In this document: in pieces, positions 48,454 through 58,954 of the stretch
Numbering within the stretch: position 1 is the stretch's first letter
How the letters are laid out: every line of letters begins with the position of its first letter
Source: Anomaloglossus baeobatrachus
Taxonomy: Eukaryota > Chordata > Amphibia > Anura > Aromobatidae
DNA: 64,000 nt
NCBI RefSeq assembly: GCF_048569485.1
Contig: NC_134364.1
Span: forward strand, 125,066,882-125,130,881
Direction: 5' to 3'
The notes under the pieces: generated by a model
What the model was told of the DNA's origin: nothing
The model's database searches: none
Seen by the model: only the letters and a program-made list of their open reading frames with translations
Made by a program: the position numbers and the translations under genes

Positions 48454-48521
48454 GTTACATTGCGAGTTTTCCCCATTGACTTGCATTACACACACTATTT
48501 GGAATGAATACAGATTTGCTG

Positions 48522-48829
48522 TGCACACGTTGCAGTTTTTTTGTCTGCAGTTTATTTGTCACAAACGTCTGACAAAAAAATGTAGCATGCTTATTCTTCT
48601 TGCGTTTTTCCCCTGCGTTTCTCACTAGAGATAGGAGTATTCGCAGGTCAACCGTCCGCAGACTTGGGGTCCCCGGTATATGGCCAGATGCCAATTCCCA
48701 TATAATCTATGGGGACCAGAATCCGCCGCAAAGAGGGTAGAAGCAAGCACTTCATTGTCACTCATCACCGGTGCGGCTTTTACACTGCTCCCGCGGCCTC
48801 TCATTCTTCTTTCATTAGGCTCATACATA
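48522..48829. other. Possible left end of a TIR element interrupted by Tc1 copy 2
   Basis: GTGCACACGTTGCAGTTTTT near 48530 resembles, inverted, the right end near 50930-50979 (TGCAGTTAAAACTGCAGTG). A single element of about 1 kb may therefore span 48522-50980 with the Tc1 inside. This is weak. Confidence 0.3.
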
Positions 48830-50257
48830 CAGTCAGGGCCAGAAATATTTGGAAAGTGACACAAGTTTTGTTATTTTAGCTGTTTACAAAAACATGTTCA
48901 GAAATACAATTATATATATAATATGGGCTGAAAGTGCACACTCCCAGCTGCAATATGAGAGTTTTCACATCCAAATCGGAGAAAGGGTTTAGGAATCATA
49001 GCTCTGTAATGCATAGCCTCCTCTTTTTCAAGGGACCAAAAGTAATTGGACAAGGGACTCTAAGGGCTGCAATTAACTCTGAAGGCGTCTCCCTCGTTAA
49101 CCTGTAATCAATGAAGTAGTTAAAAGGTCTGGGGTTGATTACAGGTGTGTGGTTTTGCATTTGGAAGCTGTTGCTGTGACCAGACAACATGCGGTCTAAG
49201 GAACTCTCAATTGAGGTGAAGCAGAACATCCTGAGGCTGAAAAAAAAGAAAAAATACATCAGAGAGATAGCAGACATGCTTGGAGTAGCAAAATCAACAG
49301 TCGGGTACATTCTGAGAAAAAAGGAATTGACTGTCCAAAAATAGACAGGCCAGAGTTAAATTTGCTGAAAAACACCTCATGAAGCCAGCTCAGTTCTGGA
49401 AAAAGTATTCTATGGACAGATGAGACAAACATCAACCTGTACCAGAATGATGGGAAGAAAGAAGTTTGGAGAAGAAAGGGAACGGCACATGATCCAAGGC
49501 ACACCACATCCTCTGTAAACATGGTGGAGGCAACGTGATGGCATGGGCATGCATGGCTTTCAATGGCACTGGGTCACTTGTGTTTATTGATGACATAACA
49601 GCAGACAAGAGTAGCCGGATGAATTCTGAAGTGTACCGGGATATACTTTCAGCCCAGATTCAGCCAAATGCCGCAAAGTTGATGGGACGGCGCTTCATAG
49701 TACAGATGGACAATGACCACAAGCATACAGCCAAAGCTACCCAGGAGTTCATGAGTGCAAAAAAGTGGAACATTCTGCAATGGCCAAGTCAATCACCAGA
49801 TCTTAACCCAATTGAGCATGCATTTCACTTGCTCAAATCCAGACTTAAGACGGAAAGACCCACAAACAAGCAAGACCTGAAGGCTGCGGCTGTAAAGGCC
49901 TGGAAAAGCATTAAGAAGGAGGAAACCCAGCGTTTGGTGATGTCCATGGGTTCCAGACTTAAGGCAGTGATTGCCTCCAAAGGATTCGCAACAAAATATT
50001 GAAAATAAAAATATTTTGTTTGGGTTTGGTTTATTTGTCCAATTACTTTTGACCTCCTAAAATGTGGAGTGTTTGTAAAGAAATGTGTACAATTCCTACA
50101 ATTTCTATCAGATATTTTTGTTCAAACCTTCAAATTAAACGTTACAATCTGCACTTGAATTCTGTTGTAGAGGTTTCATTTCAAATCCAATGTGGTGGCA
50201 TGCAGAGCCCAACTCGCGAAAATTGTGTCACTGTCCAAATATTTCTGGACCTAACTG
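48830..50257 (+). mobile_element. Tc1-like transposon (family 1), copy 2, deleted
   Basis: TA duplications (48828-48829, 50258-50259) flank CAGTCAGGGCCAGAAATATT and GGACCTAACTG. Relative to the 1652-bp copies, about 225 bp are missing just after the codons for LRKKELT (near 49333), removing the second DNA-binding helix-turn-helix, and further frameshifts follow. The catalytic part from about 49535 to 50002 is still open ([25 protein letters not shown]). It cannot encode a full enzyme. Confidence 0.93.
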
Positions 50258-50259
50258 TA

Positions 50260-50979
50260 TTCACTGCTTTCCCCCGCCCACCGGTGTCTGTGATTGGTTG
50301 CAGTCAGATAGCGCCCCCAGCCTGTGGGACAGCCTGTCTGACGCTTCAAATCACAGACCTGGTCTACGGGTCTATAGCGTACAGTAAAAATAAATAAATA
50401 AAAAACAACGGCGTGTGGTCCCCACAATTTTGATAACCATCCAAGATAAAGCCAGACAGCTGGAGGCTGGTATTCTCAGGCTGGGGAGACCCACGTTATT
50501 AGGGGCCCCCCAGCCTAAAAATATCAGTCTTTAGCCGCCAAGGATTGTCGCATTAGAGGCGACATCCCCAGCACTTTACCTAGCTCTTCTCGATTGCCCT
50601 AATGAGCGGCCCTGGAAGAAGAATGATCAACTGCAGGAGCAGTGTACAGCCGCGCAGGTGACTCGGTAAGTAAATTGCAATAGCTTTATTATTTTTTCTT
50701 TAGTTTTACTTTATTTTATTTTTATTTCCCCGAGTGTCCCACCCCCTCGGGTGCCTTTTGAATCTGCGGGGATCGACCTTTATAGTCCGGTCCACCCATC
50801 ATTTTTCCACAAAAAAAACGCATCAAATTTAACAAATGCACCTAAAATGTGCACAAAAAACGCACCAAAAATGCATTATCATTCCAAGCATTTTTTTAAC
50901 ATTTCCAGGCTCTCTGGGACAAGGTGCAGTTTTGGTTGCAGTTTGGGTGCAGTTAAAACTGCAGTGTGCCCATATAGCC
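50260..50979. other. Repeat-like intron sequence
   Basis: Blocks such as GGGGAGACCCACGTTATTAG and the AAAAAACGCA run at 50810-50870 resemble the ends of non-autonomous TIR elements like 22223-24948. No coding frame is present. Confidence 0.4.
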
Positions 50980-50982
50980 TTA

Positions 50983-51552
50983 AGGGTACTTTACACGCTG
51001 CGATGTCGCTATCGATATCGCTAGCGAGCATACCCGCCCCTGTCAGTTGTGCGTCCCGAGCAAATCGCTGCCCGTGGCGCACAACATCGCTTACACCCGT
51101 CACACGGACTTACCTTCCCTGCGACGTCGCTGTGGCCGGCGAACCGCCTCCTTTCTAAGGGGGCGGTTTGTGCGGCGTCACAGCGACGTCACATGGCAGC
51201 CGTCCAATAGAAGCGGAGGGGCGGAGATGAGCAGGCGGAATATCCCGCCCACCTCCTTCCTTCCTCATTGCCGGTGGACGCAGGTAAGGAGATGTTCGTC
51301 ATTCCTGTGGTGTCACACATAGCGATGTGCGGTGCTGCAGGAACGACGAACAACCAGCGGCGTGCACCACCAACGATATTATGAAAAGGAGCGACGTGTC
51401 AACGATCAACGATTTTTGAAGTTTTTGCGATCGTTGATCGTCGCTCCTAGGTGTCACACGCTGCGATGTCGCTAACGACGCCGGATGTGCGTCACAAACA
51501 CAGTGACCCGGACGATATATCGTTAGCGATGTCGCAGCGTTTAAAGCACCCT
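50983..51552. mobile_element. PIF/Harbinger-like MITE, copy C
   Basis: TTA at 50980-50982 and 51553-51555 flanks AGGGTACTTTACACGCTGCG and, reversed, AGGGTGCTTTAAACGCTGCG. Sub-terminal GCGATGTCGCTA motifs are shared with copies A and B. It is non-coding and lies in a rorc intron. Confidence 0.88.
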
Positions 51553-51555
51553 TTA

Positions 51556-52355
51556 GGGCTTAATTAGAGGTCAGTGATTGCATGCTGTCAGCTTTTGGGA
51601 GAGATCCTGGCTGGGGAAACCTTCACACTTTTTCAGATGCAGAGTGAAAAAATAGACACCCATATAATAAACAAAAATTATAAAACTAGACCATCACATG
51701 GAATTTATTTTTGTTTTTTTGCTGAAACAAAACAGACTTGTTTGAACACGGCCTTATCCTTATTTGCACATCTTCAGCAAGATTGACAAAAACTTAAGGT
51801 GCAGTATCAAGTAGCACTATCTATCATGGAACAGTCCAAATAGTATATTAAATAATATAGTAAAAATACACTCAGAAATCACAATGATAGTAAATAATGA
51901 TAAATTTGGTCAGGAGAAAGCCATAATCATAGAAAAGTCCTAAGAATAAAGAACCCCATGTGTCACAAAGTAGACAACTAAAGGCAATTAAGCCTATATA
52001 TAGTATGTACTTTGAGACATGATACACTGAAGAGAGTAGTAAAATAAAAGAAGGTTACAGGGCGCTGAGAGACCACGACGCACGTTTCAACAACACTAGG
52101 CTTCATCGGGTGATTTTAAAAAAAAAATGAAATAGAAAAACTGCTCTCCTCTAACACCAGCTTGTATATTATTACAAAGAAAAATCTAATCAAATTTACA
52201 AACAGTCTGCCCAAATATTCTGCCTTCATTTTATAGTTCATTGTGTGTACCAGAACAAAATCCTTCTGGTTCATCATCTGCAGATTAGAAGGAGCACAAG
52301 GTGACCAGATGGGAGAAGGTATTTCTTTAAGCTGCAATGCTCCTCTGGGATATAT
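51556..52355. other. rorc intron sequence, nothing recognised
   Basis: A block GACGCACGTTTCAACAACAC followed by TAGGCTTCATCGGGTG near 52078-52112 resembles an edge motif of amphibian interspersed repeats, but no element can be bounded. Confidence 0.4.
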
Positions 52356-53158
52356 TCAAATTGTTCAGGGAGGAAGGAGACGACCTCTGGTGCCATCTAT
52401 TGGAAATAGCAATCCTAACAGTCAAAAGTGGCAAGCCTTTTCACATGACCTAGGATTTATTCCAGATCAGAACCTCAATTTGCAAACACGGTGTTTCGGT
52501 GTTGCAGCTATAAGACTCCTCACCACTGATAGCGAGATTGATGTTAGGTCTCCGCAAGGAGAAAAGTATTCCCCTTAGACCCCACTATAGCCTCTCATAA
52601 GCCAGATCAGATCTCATACTTTGCATTGACAAGGGACAATCATCCCGAAACACTGTGTCTGAAAATTGAGGTTCTGATCTGGCATAAATCCTAGGTCATA
52701 TGAAATGGCTCATTATAAAGGGCCACTTTTGACTTTTAGGCTATGTGCGCACGTCGCGTAAAAACATGCAGTTACGCTGCGCTTTGTAGCGCAGCGTAAC
52801 TGCATGCGTCCTGCGTCCCCTGCACAGTCTATGGAGACTGTGCAGGGGCCGTGCGCACATGGCGTTTAAGAGCGCAGCGCTTCGGCTACTGCCGAAGCGC
52901 TGCGCAAAAAGAAGTGACATGTCACTTCTTTCCTGCGCTTTGCCGGCAGCTCCTGCTCGGTCTATGGCAGGAGCTGCAGGCAGAGCGCATGGAATCGGCG
53001 CTCACTACGGACATTTCTGCAGCGATCTAAAGCCCACATGTGCTCTTCAGATCGCTGCAGAAATTTCTGCAGGGCTTGTACGCAACGTGCGCACATAGCC
53101 TTAGAATTGCTACCTCCAATAGGTGGCGCTAGAGTTCGTCTCCTTCCTCCCTGAACAG
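52356..53158. mobile_element. Inverted-repeat element with ~135-bp arms, holding another MITE
   Basis: TGTTCAGGGAGGAAGGAGACGAC at the left is matched in reverse by GTCTCCTTCCTCCCTGAACA at the right. Matching continues inward through GACCTAGGATTTAT and CAGATCAGAACCTCAATTT. A central stretch at about 52495-52650 is unpaired. The right arm is interrupted by the MITE at 52739-53100. Confidence 0.8.
52739..53100. mobile_element. MITE made of a string of hairpins
   Basis: TTA at 52736-52738 and 53101-53103 flanks GGCTATGTGCGCACGT and its perfect complement ACGTGCGCACATAGCC. Inside, six perfect or near-perfect hairpins follow in series: 52765-52806 (19-bp stem), 52817-52848, 52872-52905, 52909-52930, 52946-52977 and 53013-53064 (16-bp stem). 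No coding capacity. Other TWA MITEs in this window lack this structure. Confidence 0.9.
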
Positions 53159-53301
53159 ACAATTTAACTAAATGATTAAATTAATTTTGGTGATTTTCAC
53201 ACTGCACTGTTAAATCCTTAGTGTGAATTTTACCATTTTCATATGAATATTTATAATCTTCTGTAAGGACTGATCAATGTATTGCTTCTTCTATTTGGTA
53301 G

Positions 53302-53443
53302 GGCTTTTTCCGCAGGAGTCAGCAGGGGAAGCCGATTTACTCATGCAGCCAGCAGCAAAGCTGTCTAATTGACCGCTCCAGTAGGAACCGATGCCAGCAC
53401 TGCCGACTCCAAAAGTGTCTATCCCTGGGCATGTCTCGAGACG
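53302..53443 (+). CDS. rorc: rorc exon: second zinc finger
   Basis: CTATTTGGTAG|GGC opens and GACG|GTAAGAA closes a 142-bp exon, the standard ROR length. It encodes [20 protein letters not shown] then [11 protein letters not shown] and [16 protein letters not shown]. Zinc ligands are in C-X5-C, C-X9-C and C-X2-C order. [13 protein letters not shown] is invariant in RORs, whereas the [12 protein letters not shown] loop is unlike mammalian RORs. It ends one base into the next codon. Confidence 0.95.
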
Positions 53444-55338
53444 GTAAGAACCCTACAGCTACATAATGACCTCTAGCCTCCTCTGCGCAACAGGCAACGG
53501 AGTACCCTATCGCTTGACTAAATGTGGAAATATACAAAAAATAGTGGCGGTGTTTAAAGGAAAACAAAAAAAAATGCATTCTTTTTCGGGCATTTTCACA
53601 TGTTGTATTTTTACAGCGGATTTTTCTGCAGAAAGCTTTATATGCTGTATTCATCTGCAAAAATTCCATTCAGCTGAATCCTACTGAATTTGGAAATCTC
53701 TACAAGCCTAGAAAAAAGATGTCTCAGAGGGGATCTCATTTATATGTATAAATACATGTGTGGTCAATATAAAGGACTGGCACATGACTTATTCCTTCCA
53801 AAGACAATACTAAGGACCAGGGGACACACTGCGAGTGGAAGAAAGGCAGCTAAATAGGAAAGGGTTCTTTACAGTTAGAGCAGTCAGACTGTGGAATGCC
53901 GACCACAAGAGGTAGTAATGGCAGACATTATAACAGCTTTTATATCAGGGCTGGATGATTTCCTCAGTACACACAACATTGTTGGTTATAAGTGACTTAG
54001 TGACAAAATATATAATTGGTGGAAGAAAGTGATCAAGATGGACCGGGGGCTTTTTTCAACCTATGTAACATGTTGAGAGGAAATTAACCCTGAGCTCATA
54101 AAACCCTTTTAAGTTTTTGAAAAAGGTCTTCGTGACTCTAAATATTGTGTGGGTGGCTCAGGAATTAATACGAAGCATGAAACTGTATAGTGTAACCACA
54201 TGCGGCTGAAGGTGCATGACCACAAGATGTGCCCAGGGGTAAAGGGTGCTGACGACTGGCAGACAGATAAGAACAGTGGTCTGAGAGGTAGCACAGGTCA
54301 GCACCATGGTATAAACTGTATGACCGCTCCTTGTGACCACTTGTATCATATAGTATATTACTATACTCTATTAATTGCAAAGATAAAAATGCAAAATCCA
54401 GATAGAAGACAACAGCTGTCTAGAGATGGCTGCGTTTGGTCATGTTTTCAGGTTTTTATGTGGACTGAACACTGACCTATAAGTAGCACAGGAAACCATT
54501 AATTCTAGAGAAAAGCTAATTTGCACACTTCTTCCAATATACCATATGAAATTCCATAGGTTTCAGGAAATCTCCTTCTTAACAGTGAATGTCTGCTGTA
54601 ATCTCAAATTGAAGGTCGCTGAGAGCTGGCGTAGAAAACCAGACCACACAGATAACATCTGGTATGAACTCCTTCTCAGTGAAGGTGCCCATGTGATCTG
54701 CTTTATTTTTACAAGCCATTTTTATAGAACAGTAATGGGTTAATCTTTTAGTAAAATTCCTATGTATGCCATTGGCTATATTAAAGCATATGCAGAAAAC
54801 ATGTAACTTTTTTCCATTTTTTGGGACTTCCCCTCCAGCCTCTCCTGTGTTTCAACACCATATCTTGCAGAGTTTTTGGCACGTAGCACCTCAGCCATAA
54901 ATTTAGATTTGCGCGGATAGCCAGTCTTATCAACATCTGCATTCTGTTCCTTTGTATCAGTCTTCAGCTGATGACCTTGGCCTAGACATGCTTACAATCT
55001 CTTGTTACTTATGTAGAAGAAAAAGCTTAGTTATAGAAAAGCACATAGAAAAATATTTTGTATTCTCACACTTGTAAAACTCCATACATTAGTTAGAAGT
55101 CCTCAATAAGAACTCACACTCCACAAAGCAAACAAACAAAAGAGCTACATCAAATTTAAAGGGATTAATCTTCTTTCTTCAAGAGCAGATTGCTCCTCTG
55201 CCTGACAGACTGACAGTTCAGATCAGCATCACAGTGCCGCTGGTCTGAGCGGTGCACACCTCGATGATATTGGCAGAGGGAGTATTACCTCCTGTAAGCA
55301 TGTCACCTATTGCAATCATTCTCATTTTAATTTTTCAG
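53444..55338 (+). other. rorc: rorc intron, with a LINE-like fragment
   Basis: At about 53712-54075 translated blocks (LYVYKYMCGQYKGLAHD, then LFLPKT and FFTVRAVRLWNA) resemble the reading-frame tail of a LINE-type element frequent in frogs, ending in TTTTTTCAACCTATGTAAC. The rest holds nothing recognised. Confidence 0.55.
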
Positions 55339-55779
55339 CTGTCAAGTTTGGACGGATGTCTAAAAAGCAGAGGGCGATATTACAAGCAGAGGTGCAGAAA
55401 CTTCTAAAGGCGCAAAGAACAGAGATCGCTGAAGACCTTCAAATTACTGACACCCAGGCCGAACAACCATCCACTACAACTCCTGAGCTGCCTCACCCCA
55501 TCCAACCATCTGCGTGGATAGGTCACAGTAGATGGGACTCCTCCTGTCCCTCGCGTAACTGTTCTCTGCCTAGGATGCAAGTGCAGAGGGATCCTCTTGT
55601 GCCTTACACCCCAGAAAGGAAACAAACCGAAGCTACAAGTAGGAAAAGCAATCTCCGAGATTACCAGCCTAATTTTGAGAATAGAAGACCAAATATACTC
55701 TACAATCTGGAACCATATTGCAGCCGAAATTTCAGCAGTTTTCTGCCTCCAGAGTTCATGATATCAGCCACTGAACTTG
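55339..55779 (+). CDS. rorc: rorc exon: C-terminal extension and hinge
   Basis: TTTTTCAG|CTG opens a 441-bp exon. It starts with the ROR C-terminal extension AVKFGRMSKKQRAILQAEVQ, which contacts the AT-rich 5' flank of the response element. A long polar hinge follows, with YTPERKQTEA near residue 86, and the exon ends at FMISATEL just before the ligand-binding domain. The 5'-most donor CTTG|GTGAGT at 55780 keeps the frame into the next exon. Downstream copies of this donor would each read GAG TAG at once. Confidence 0.9.
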
Positions 55780-55870
55780 GTGAGTAGGTACAATCATGAT
55801 ATCAGCCACTGAGATTGGTAAGTAGGTACAATCATGATATCAACCACTGAGCTTGGTGAGTAGGTACAAT

Positions 55871-56949
55871 TGTAGCGCCCTTGAAGCCATCAGGGTGCTA
55901 CAAGGTTCTGCATCCCCACAAGGATGCAGGGCCTACCCCCTAGGGTCCCAGAAAACCAGTGCCAGTCAAACACAAAAGCTCCAGGTAATCCCAGTTTTCC
56001 CCAACAATCCCCCATGCAATGGTGCAAGGCTAGGGTTGGACCAATGGATGGTCGCCTAGAGGTGGAGCCAGTCCAGTCCACTAGTTGACCAGGTGGGAGG
56101 GGCGGACAGTGGACAATCAGTCAGAGGAGTAATGGAAGTCGAGGAATGAAAGTGGACGTGAGGAGACGCACTGACACAGAGTTGACAGTAACCTGGTGCC
56201 CAGGAAAGTAGTTGCCAGTGGAGTAAGGTGGAGTACTCCCGGAACTACGCACCAACGGGGTACAGGACCCTAGGACAGGCATAAAGCTCCAGGCAGGCCT
56301 GTTAACACCTGCACAGCGAGGGGACCATCAAGGACCTCGCTGATCCTAAAAATCCAAGACTCAGTAGCAAAGAGAGAGTCAAGGACAGGACCAGAGACTC
56401 CATCCCCAAAGGGTTCACACTACCGTTATACGAACAGCAGTGGAAAGAAACACCACCGGACAGGGACCCCCAGTTGCTCTACACCACAGGGAACCACTAA
56501 CCAGAGACAGGTACAAGGGGAGAAGGCACCAGATTACAACACGGGCACTGGGACAAAGGGGACCCGAAGGTGAAATCATCCGGCCTCGGGTAACCAGTTA
56601 CCACCAGAAAGTGAGTAAACCAGATGCACTAAACCCTTTGTGTGGACTACCTTCTTCCGACACCCGTCATTACACCTACCCTCTGAGGCCCAGCCCTGCT
56701 TGCGGAGGGTCTAACATCTAGGGTGCCATTAACACCAGCCCCAGTAGGGAACATTGTGCAGCGGCGGCTCCATCCACATAGCCGCAACACAGCAAGTGGC
56801 ATCACGTATGAACACTAACCTAATCCCCTGTAAATATACCCCTTTTAAAAAAAGGGCCCAGGGCACGGAACCGGGCAACGGCCACCAATGTGACATCCCC
56901 AAGATATACACTGCCCGGGACCGAGTACCTCATATCCCTGGGCGCGACA
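55871..56949 (-). mobile_element. Solo LTR, family G, copy 5 (inverted)
   Basis: TGTAGCGCCCTTGAAGCC to ATATCCCTGGGCGCGACA; CAAT flanks at 55867-55870 and 56950-56953. It lies within the splice-donor array of rorc. Confidence 0.9.
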
Positions 56950-57017
56950 CAATCATGATATCAGCCACTGAGCTTGGTGAGTAGGTACAGTCATGATATC
57001 AGCCACTGAGCTTGGTG

Positions 57018-58055
57018 TTTGTCGCCCATGGCTATGGGGTACTTGGACACGGGCAGTATATTTACGGGGATGCTGTGTCACGGGTGTTTGTTGGTCGTTG
57101 CCCGGTTCCGTGACCCTGAAGACGTTTTTTTAATGGGGAGTATTTACAGCGGAGATTAAAGTCATTGGTGTGATGCCACCTGTGGGTTGCGGTTAGGATA
57201 GTGGAACCACCGCCGCTGAGTTGGTTATCCCCAGGGCTGGTGGTAATGGCAGCTGTGGTGGTAGGCCCTCCGCAGGTAGGGCTGAGCCTGGGAGATGTAT
57301 GGTGGAGACTTTCGCCAAAGAACGGAGGCCACACCGTTGTTTATAATTTAATAGTCTTTACTCACAGATGGGCCCTTGGATGGCTGGTTCAGGTCCCTGT
57401 AGTTCCAGTGCCAGTTGATGACTCGGTTGCTCTGTCCCCGCCACCCTCAGTGTGGTTGGGTCCCCATAGCTTGGAGCAGGTTTGGGGTCTCTGACTGTCT
57501 TTTGGCAGTCTCCTTGTCCGTACGGCGGACAGTGTGGACCCTGTAGGGCCGGTCTGTGTTCCCGATCCCTGATCTGATCTTTACTGCTGATGCCCCCGGA
57601 TTTGTGGGTCAGTGAGGTCCGTGAAGGTCCTCTCACTGTGCAGGTATTTACCAGGCCACATGAAGCTGTTGCCTGATCTAGGGCCCTGTGCCCCGTCGGT
57701 GCTCTGGTCCCAGCGGTACTCGGGTGTACCTGCCCTAACGACCACTTTCCTGTGCCCCCGGGTCACCATTACACGACCCAGCTCTAGGCACATCTCTACA
57801 CTTCCACTCACTACTGCTGACTACTCGATGTCCCCTCCCACCAGGCTGTCTAGTCCCCTGGACTGGCTCCGCCCTCTAGGTGGCCATCCCTCTTGTGTGT
57901 GACTAGCCAATTACCCCTGGTGTGGAGTGGAAACTGGGAGTTTGGTGTGTGTGCTGATGTCACTGGCACTGGTGTTCCAGGTCCCTGGGGGTAGGCCTGC
58001 ATCCTGGTGAGGATGCAGTACCTGGTAGTGCCCTGGGTGGTTCAGGGGCGCTACA
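57018..58055 (+). mobile_element. Solo LTR, family G, copy 6
   Basis: It starts near TTTGTCGCCCATGGCTATGG and ends GGTTCAGGGGCGCTACA; GGTG flanks at 57014-57017 and 58056-58059. It is more diverged than copies 2-5 and opposite in orientation to copy 5. Confidence 0.88.
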
Positions 58056-58194
58056 GGTGAGTAGGTACAATCATGATATCAGCCACTGAGCTTGGTGAGT
58101 AGGTACAATCTCGATGAAAAAACAAGTCATCGTGTACTTTAGATATGTACAATCTTCATTCATATTTGCTTTTTATGTTATTTTAAAACTTCAG

Positions 58195-58316
58195 ACCTGC
58201 TTATGCAGAACGTGGTCTTTGCACACCAAGAAACTTGCCAGTTTCGCCAGGAGAACCTCCAAATATTGAGATGGGAAACATTCTCACCTGAAGAAATGCA
58301 GAACTTCCAGCAAAAG
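58195..58316 (+). CDS. rorc: rorc exon: start of ligand-binding domain
   Basis: TTTTAAAACTTCAG|AC opens and CAAAAG|GTAAGC closes 122 bp encoding DLLMQNVVFAHQETCQFRQE onward (helices 1-2). The HQETCQFRQENL stretch aligns with YRETCQLRLEDL of human ROR gamma, and FSPEEMQNFQQK with FSREEVTGYQRK. Confidence 0.92.
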
Positions 58317-58422
58317 GTAAGCAGCTTCTCCATTGCATGGCGTAAATGGTGATTTATAGCATATTATTATCACTGCAGCATCCATCACTTACTTATGGAC
58401 ATATCGTGTTCTTTCTCTGTAG

Positions 58423-58555
58423 CCCATGGACCAGCTGTGGGAGCGTTGTGTCTCTCACATCACAGATGCCATTCAGTATATTGTGGAATTCGCAAAGCGA
58501 CTCAGTGGCTTTATGGACTTGAATCCGAACGATCAGATTGTGCTTCTGAAAGCAG
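58423..58555 (+). CDS. rorc: rorc exon: ligand-binding domain helices 3-5
   Basis: TTTCTCTGTAG|CCC opens and AAAGCAG|GTATCA closes 133 bp, the ROR-typical length. It encodes [20 protein letters not shown] and [12 protein letters not shown], then [10 protein letters not shown], the nuclear-receptor signature helices that shape the ligand pocket and the coactivator groove (the conserved lysine of EFAKRL is one side of the charge clamp). NPNDQ replaces the CQNDQ seen in mammalian RORs. Confidence 0.95.
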
Positions 58556-58659
58556 GTATCAGAGGTCTCCCCGTACAGGGGATGAGCATTAGTTTCTGTA
58601 GTCAAGACCTCAATCCCAAGACCACAAAACCCGAATAACTACGACTTTCCTATCTGTAG

Positions 58660-58767
58660 GTGCAATGGAGCTGCTGTTAATAAGAATGAGTCGGGCCTTT
58701 AACTATTTCAATAATACCGTATTTTTTGAGGGGAAATATGCGCAGCTGGAGCTCTTCCATTCTTTAG
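58660..58767 (+). CDS. rorc: rorc exon: ligand-binding domain helix 5 and beta-turn
   Basis: CTATCTGTAG|GTG opens and TTTAG|GTGAAA closes 108 bp, as in other RORs. [14 protein letters not shown] retains both arginines that in human ROR gamma (LVRMCRAYN) contact sterol head groups. [17 protein letters not shown] matches ROR gamma VFFEGKYGGMELFRALG. Confidence 0.95.
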
Positions 58768-58843
58768 GTGAAACAATTTGTATGACCCTCATCATCCCAT
58801 CAGATAAAAGGCGAAACACTGACACTAGGATTCTCTTTTTCAG

Positions 58844-58954
58844 GATGCACGGACCTCATCAGTTCTATGTTTGATCTCTGCCAGTCACTCTGTGCGCTCA
58901 ACCTCTCTGAACACGAAATGGCCTTCTTCAGCGCCATAACCCTGCTCGATCCCA
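58844..58954 (+). CDS. rorc: rorc exon: ligand-binding domain helices 7-8
   Basis: TTCTCTTTTTCAG|GAT opens and CCCA|GTAAGT closes 111 bp, the ROR-typical length. It encodes [20 protein letters not shown] then [16 protein letters not shown], aligned to ROR gamma CSELISSIFDFSHSLSALHF. The exon ends one base into a codon, so at least one more coding exon must follow outside the recognised part of the window. Confidence 0.94.

Larger units (their letters stand above)
46000..48521. mobile_element. Palindromic repeat split by two LTRs
   Basis: The left arm (47133-47198, TATTCATTCCGAATAGTGTG onward) is the reverse complement of the right arm (48454-48521, ending ATTTGGAATGAATA) with about 90% match over 65 bases. 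Outer left sequence at about 46000-46055 (ATACTCGCGTATT) joins the arm across solo LTR copy 4. A second LTR (47255-48453) lies in the central loop. The right side lacks the outermost part. Confidence 0.75.
55757..58110 (+). repeat. 38-bp tandem array of the hinge-exon 5' splice site, broken by two LTRs
   Basis: The unit TCATGATATCAGCCACTGAG plus CTTGGTGAGTAGGTACAA starts in the exon and repeats six times. Donor GT positions are 55780, 55818, 55856, 56977, 57015 (rejoined at 58057 beyond an LTR) and 58095, spaced by exactly 38 where uninterrupted. All keep GTGAGT or GTAAGT. Solo LTRs occupy 55871-56949 and 57018-58055. Confidence 0.95.
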
